DNA from: a virus
Length of the DNA: 36,534 bases
IMG/VR virus record: IMGVR_UViG_3300025896_000080
Coordinates: 1-36,534 of that record
Direction: 5' to 3' (one strand)
The stretch's first letter is position 1. Every line of letters starts with the position of its first letter. Positions 34,170-36,534 of the stretch are shown piece after piece. A program made the position numbers and the translations under genes. The notes below the pieces were generated by a model. The model had not been told where the DNA came from, ran no database searches, and saw only the letters and a list, made by a program, of their open reading frames with translations.

Positions 34170-34540
34170 GTAAAGAAATAATAATAGTACCACAAGGCGA
34201 TTGCGTCTTAAAAAGATGCGGACCATATGAGAAGTATTTTGGAAAAACTAATGTTTTAAAAATTCCAAAAGATGCAGTAAAGCAAGACACTGTGCTTGTT
34301 TTAAAAGGTGATAATAACAGTCACGCTTTAGCTGGTGGAAATTTTGAAATATTAAAAGACCAAAAACGAACATACGTTAGGGTATTGTCTAGCGGTGTAT
34401 TTTTAAGTCACGTTACAGATTTGAACAGTATGAAGATGGCTGAACACTTTGAAAAAGAAATTCCTGTCGGGGATTGGTTTTATCAACCTTTACAAGAGTT
34501 TGACCACATCTTAAACGAACAAAGAACAATTATAGATTAA
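34166..34540 (+). CDS. Companion protein of the DUF6745-like gene
   Basis: 124 residues. IIIVPQGDCVLKRC at the N-terminus, GDNNSHALAGGNFEIL in the middle, and YVRVLSSGVFLSHV then EKEIPVGDWFYQPLQEFDH match the outline of a small beta-rich family (QGDV ... GHAHR ... HEEH ... G-Y-x-V-x-x-Q-x-E-Y). From memory, that family is often encoded next to DUF6745 genes. The usual GHxH is here reduced to SHA. It starts on the ATGA overlap and its stop lies 17 nt before the DUF6745-like gene. The biochemical role is not known to me. Confidence 0.6.
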   Translation: MSKEIIIVPQGDCVLKRCGPYEKYFGKTNVLKIPKDAVKQDTVLVLKGDNNSHALAGGNFEILKDQKRTYVRVLSSGVFLSHVTDLNSMKMAEHFEKEIPVGDWFYQPLQEFDHILNEQRTIID

Positions 34541-34557
34541 TAAAGGATTATAATTTT

Positions 34558-35412
34558 ATGATAAAAGAACTAACACAAGAACAAAAAAGCAAGTTTCCTG
34601 AATATGTAAAAAAATGGACTGATATTGGCAGATCAACAGGTGTCACGACGCCAGAAATGCGAGAAAAAGCTGAAGAAATAGTTCGCAAAATTTACGAAAT
34701 ATCTAAGTTAAATAAAAATGTTGAAATTGTTTGGTGTACTTCACCAGAAGACGCTTTGAAAAAAGGAGTAAAATCGGATGCCGCAAGATATGTACAAGGG
34801 TATGCAGGCTGGGAAGGATTTGTAGATTTTTTTAGAACAGAATGCGGATTAGTTAAAGAAACAGAAAACTCTCTTGAGGGTGAGCTTTCTAAAAATATAT
34901 TTATGTACTTTGTTTACGACACGAAATGTTTTTTAGTTGAAAAACCGATAGAGATGAATTTTGATTCTCAAAATCGAGCGCATAGTTATAACAGACCTTC
35001 TCATTTGTGGAGCGATGGCAGTTGTTTGTGTCACTTTTCAGGGATTAAAGTACCTATGAAATATGTTAAAGCTAAAACTTTTACAAAAGAAGAAATTCTA
35101 AGCGAGAAAAATGCGGATATACGCCGCGAAATGGTGGCTAAAATTGGAATTATAGAAGCTGAGAAAATATTAGGGTCTGTTTGTATAGATCGTTTAGAAA
35201 CTAAGTTTGGCGGCGTGTATGAATTGCTACTTATAGACTACAATAATTCTGGTGAGGAAAGGCCATATTTAAAAATGAAAAACCCAAGTTTAGAAAACAT
35301 GTACCATATTGAGGGCATTGGTAAAGATGTGAAAACAGTTAAAGAAGCGATTATGTTTAGGTGGGACCTTAAAGAACTACCAGACGAAGACATGATTTCT
35401 TCGGTGACTTAA
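34558..35412 (+). CDS. DUF6745-like protein
   Basis: 284 residues. The family outline, recalled from other bacteria and phages, is visible. An AGWEGFVDFFRTECGL segment (83-98) aligns with the W-x-x-Y/F-x-x-FFR opening. FLVEKPIEMNFDSQNRAHSY and PSHLWSDGSCLCHFSGIKVP (147-166) align with the D-x-x-xRxH ... GPSxxWRDGxxLYxWxGVxVP core. SEKNADIRREMVAKIGI aligns with the EN-x-x-x-RRA helix. Relatives often carry long runs of valine tetrapeptides before this core; here they are absent, and follow instead as separate genes. The very last codons (TCT TCG GTG ACT TAA) read SSVT, a repeat-like unit in the array's own codons. AAAGGA ribosome-binding site. Codon use (CGC, GGC, GGA) differs from the phage body. 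Confidence 0.72.
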   Translation: MIKELTQEQKSKFPEYVKKWTDIGRSTGVTTPEMREKAEEIVRKIYEISKLNKNVEIVWCTSPEDALKKGVKSDAARYVQGYAGWEGFVDFFRTECGLVKETENSLEGELSKNIFMYFVYDTKCFLVEKPIEMNFDSQNRAHSYNRPSHLWSDGSCLCHFSGIKVPMKYVKAKTFTKEEILSEKNADIRREMVAKIGIIEAEKILGSVCIDRLETKFGGVYELLLIDYNNSGEERPYLKMKNPSLENMYHIEGIGKDVKTVKEAIMFRWDLKELPDEDMISSVT

Positions 35413-35413
35413 A

Positions 35414-35650
35414 ATGAAATCGGTGGATTCTCAGGTGAATTCTACGGTGTATTCTTCGGTGAGGTCTGCGGTGTATTCTTCGGTGAGGTCTGCGGTGTTG
35501 GATGCGGTGTGGGCTGAGGTGTGGGATCCGGTGTCTTCTGAGGTGGATTCTGCGGTGGATTCTGCGGTGTGGGCTGAGGTGAATTCTTCGGTGTGGGCTG
35601 AGGTGAATTCTTCGGTGTATTCTTCAAGCTTCGAAAGGTGGATAGAATGA
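35414..35650 (+). CDS. Tetrapeptide-repeat mini-protein 1
   Basis: 78 residues: cap MKSV, 16 tetrapeptides (such as YSSV, RSAV, LDAV, WAEV, WDPV), and the tail YSSSFERWIE. It starts 1 nt after the DUF6745-like stop. There is no strong Shine-Dalgarno, only GGTG about 8 nt before the ATG, so it may be translated by coupling. Every fourth residue is Val. The residue after each Val varies among Y, W, D, N, R, L, S and G. Its codons carry the ribosome-binding site of mini-gene 2 (GAAAGGTGG). No enzyme motif, signal or membrane segment. Confidence 0.8.
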   Translation: MKSVDSQVNSTVYSSVRSAVYSSVRSAVLDAVWAEVWDPVSSEVDSAVDSAVWAEVNSSVWAEVNSSVYSSSFERWIE

Positions 35651-35883
35651 AATCGGTGAATTCTGCGGTGTATTCTTCGGTGAGGTCTGCGGTGTATTCT
35701 TCGGTGAGGTCTGCGGTGTATTCTTCGGTGGGTTCTGAGGTGTGGGATCCGGTGTCTTCTGCGGTGGGTTCTGAGGTGTGGGATGCGGTGTCTTCTGAGG
35801 TGTGGGATGAGGTGAATTCTGCGGTGTATTCTGCGGTGTTGGATGCGGTGAGGTCTTCAAACTTCGAAAGGTGGATAGAATGA
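35647..35883 (+). CDS. Tetrapeptide-repeat mini-protein 2
   Basis: 78 residues from ATG 35647, which overlaps the previous stop (ATGA) and lies 5 nt after AGGTGG; an in-frame GTG 9 nt earlier lies inside that site. MKSV cap, 16 tetrapeptides and the tail RSSNFERWIE. It shares a YSSV-RSAV doublet run with protein 1 near the start, then diverges with GSEV, WDPV, WDAV and WDEV units. The Ser of the previous tail is replaced by Asn. Confidence 0.82.
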   Translation: MKSVNSAVYSSVRSAVYSSVRSAVYSSVGSEVWDPVSSAVGSEVWDAVSSEVWDEVNSAVYSAVLDAVRSSNFERWIE

Positions 35884-36092
35884 AATCGGTGAATTCTGCG
35901 GTGTGGGCTGAGGTGAGTTCTGCGGTGTATTCTGAGGTGTATTCTTCGGTGAATTCTGCGGTGTATTCTGCGGTGTTGGATGCGGTGAATTCTTCGGTGT
36001 ATTCTGCGGTGTTGGATGCGGTGTATTCTGCGGTGTTGGATGCGGTGAATTCTTCGGTGGGTTCTTCAAGCTTCGAAAGGTGGATAGAATGA
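35880..36092 (+). CDS. Tetrapeptide-repeat mini-protein 3
   Basis: 70 residues from ATG 35880 (ATGA overlap). MKSV cap, 14 tetrapeptides, and tail GSSSFERWIE. YSAV-LDAV pairs occur three times (the first two flanked by NSSV), showing local duplication of two-unit blocks. No WDxV unit. Ribosome-binding site supplied by the FERW codons of protein 2. Confidence 0.82.
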   Translation: MKSVNSAVWAEVSSAVYSEVYSSVNSAVYSAVLDAVNSSVYSAVLDAVYSAVLDAVNSSVGSSSFERWIE

Positions 36093-36289
36093 AATCGGTG
36101 GATTCTGAGGTGGATTCTGCGGTGTCTTCTGCGGTGGATTCTGAGGTGAATTCTGCGGTGGATTCTGCGGTGTCTTCTGCGGTGGATTCTGCGGTGGATT
36201 CTGCGGTGTGGGCTGAGGTGAGTTCTACTGTGAATTCTGCGGTGTTGGATGCGGTGAGGTCTTCAAACTTCGAAAGGTGGATAGAATGA
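36089..36289 (+). CDS. Tetrapeptide-repeat mini-protein 4
   Basis: 66 residues from ATG 36089 (ATGA overlap). MKSV cap, 13 tetrapeptides dominated by DSAV, DSEV and SSAV, and tail RSSNFERWIE preceded by LDAV exactly as in protein 2. It is the most acidic member of the set and has only one WAEV. Much of its order (SSAV-DSEV-NSAV) is shared with protein 5. Confidence 0.82.
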   Translation: MKSVDSEVDSAVSSAVDSEVNSAVDSAVSSAVDSAVDSAVWAEVSSTVNSAVLDAVRSSNFERWIE

Positions 36290-36474
36290 ATTCGGTGGAT
36301 TCTGAGGTGGATTCTGCGGTGTGGGCTGAGGTGGATTCTGCGGTGTCTTCTGCGGTGGATTCTGAGGTGAATTCTGCGGTGTATTCTGCGGTGTGGTCTT
36401 CGGTGTATTCTGCGGTGTGGGCTGAGGTGGATTCTGCGATGAGGGATTCAAGCTTCGAAAGGTGGGCAGAGTGA
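36286..36474 (+). CDS. Tetrapeptide-repeat mini-protein 5
   Basis: 62 residues from ATG 36286 (ATGA overlap). The cap is MNSV instead of MKSV (AAA changed to AAT). Twelve tetrapeptides, the last one DSAM with ATG in place of GTG, and a tail RDSSFERWAE with Ala for Ile. It is the most diverged copy, and its stop overlaps a GTG start. Array members thus get shorter along the array: 16, 16, 14, 13 and 12 units. Confidence 0.82.
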   Translation: MNSVDSEVDSAVWAEVDSAVSSAVDSEVNSAVYSAVWSSVYSAVWAEVDSAMRDSSFERWAE

Positions 36475-36534
36475 AGTCGGTGTATTCTGCGGTGTGGTCT
36501 TCGGTGTATTCTGCGGTGTGGGATGCGGTGTGGG
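36471..36534 (+). CDS. Tetrapeptide-repeat mini-protein 6 (partial)
   Basis: Starts with GTG (GTGA overlap with the previous stop) after the conserved GAAAGGTGG. The visible 21 codons encode the MKSV cap and the units YSAV, WSSV, YSAV and WDAV before the window ends. GTG replaces ATG as the start, otherwise the arrangement is the same. Length and tail are unknown. Confidence 0.75.
   Translation, partial: MKSVYSAVWSSVYSAVWDAVW

Larger units (their letters stand above)
35414..36534 (+). repeat. Tetrapeptide-encoding 12-bp repeat array (continues past the window)
   Basis: About 1.1 kb of 12-bp units of the form GTG-NNN-(TCT/GCT/GAT)-(GCG/TCG/GAG/CCG), interrupted at 35.6, 35.9, 36.1, 36.3 and 36.5 kb by a conserved 30-40-bp junction containing TTCGAAAGGTGG and the overlapping stop/start. 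The plus strand is G+T-rich and the GC content is visibly higher than in the rest of the window. Codons are fixed by position: valine is always GTG, the second position uses TCT, the third TCG. The only clear valine loss is ATG at about 36440. All units keep frame, so gain or loss of units does not break the genes. The array runs off the right end. Confidence 0.95.

Noticed and set aside
35442-36451. Long Pro/Gln/Asn/Thr-rich open frames on the minus strand through the tetrapeptide array
   Set aside because: They are mirror images of the 12-bp repeat, which contains no stop in that frame. They lack ribosome-binding sites, and their ends simply follow the junctions of the plus-strand genes.
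35414-36534. CRISPR array
   Set aside because: Units are 12 bp and in frame with each other. There are no unique spacers between constant repeats and no cas genes.
35414-36534. Diversity-generating retroelement (template/variable repeat)
   Set aside because: No reverse transcriptase gene was found in the window, and substitutions are not limited to adenines. Differences are in the order and type of whole units.
1-36534. Direct circular closure of the window ends
   Set aside because: Joining the ends would end the sixth mini-gene after a few codons without the FERW tail and gives no shared terminal sequence, so the window more likely stops inside the repeat array. This does not exclude a circular or permuted genome.

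Overview
The window is most of the genome of an AT-rich, tailed double-stranded DNA phage with siphovirus-type architecture. It has an HK97-type head, a lambda-like non-contractile tail with a G/GT frameshift, and its own replication genes. No integrase, repressor or excision gene was seen, so it looks lytic, although the window may not be the whole genome. The lambda-like tail-tip genes, an M15-type endolysin and holin/spanin-like membrane proteins suggest a Gram-negative host. The sequence does not identify the host further. No tRNA, CRISPR array or insertion sequence was recognised.

Layout. From 192 to 22735 everything reads rightward. Packaging and head genes come first (large terminase, ClpP-type prohead protease, major capsid protein, decoration-like protein, a small KE/P-rich protein, portal, collagen-like protein). 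They are followed by neck genes (connector, adaptor, tail terminator and a basic neck protein) and the tail (tube, G/GT chaperones, tape measure, M-like, L-like, K-like and J-like proteins, fibre). A short block then holds an HNH nuclease and membrane/lysis proteins. The portal lies after the capsid genes, which is unusual. From 28732 down to 22732 a leftward operon encodes a WDxRIH-motif protein, a PD-(D/E)XK nuclease of the DUF2800 type, a DUF2815-like ssDNA-binding protein with a Q/P/NPF-rich repeated tail, a family-B DNA polymerase, a winged-helix protein, an M15 peptidase (probable endolysin) and a membrane-anchored small protein. From 28903 a second rightward operon encodes an SF2 helicase, a deoxynucleotide kinase-like P-loop protein, a VRR-NUC nuclease and a primase-polymerase/helicase. 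The two operons diverge from a 170-bp control region (28733-28902).

The right end (about 33951-36534) differs from the rest of the phage in codon choice. It holds a small CxC/CxC protein, a small protein resembling one often found beside DUF6745, a DUF6745-like protein, and then a tandem array of at least six tiny overlapping genes. Each tiny gene encodes a run of valine-terminated tetrapeptides (for example YSAV, NSSV, DSEV, WAEV, LDAV). Each run is capped by MKSV (MNSV in the fifth) at the front and FERWIE (FERWAE in the fifth) at the back, and each gene's C-terminal codons carry the Shine-Dalgarno sequence of the next gene. The array runs off the end of the window. It is the best candidate for an undescribed system: a DUF6745-linked, in-frame shuffling repertoire of short variable peptides.

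Other structure not explained by plain gene calling: a GGGAAAC -1 frameshift site at 11215-11221; a likely CTG start for the NlpC/P60 gene at 15026; competing RNA structures at 4099-4155 and 31625-31708; an exact 150-nt period in the collagen-like gene; a perfect 102-bp tandem duplication in the tape measure gene; and convergent operons whose stop codons overlap inside a palindrome.
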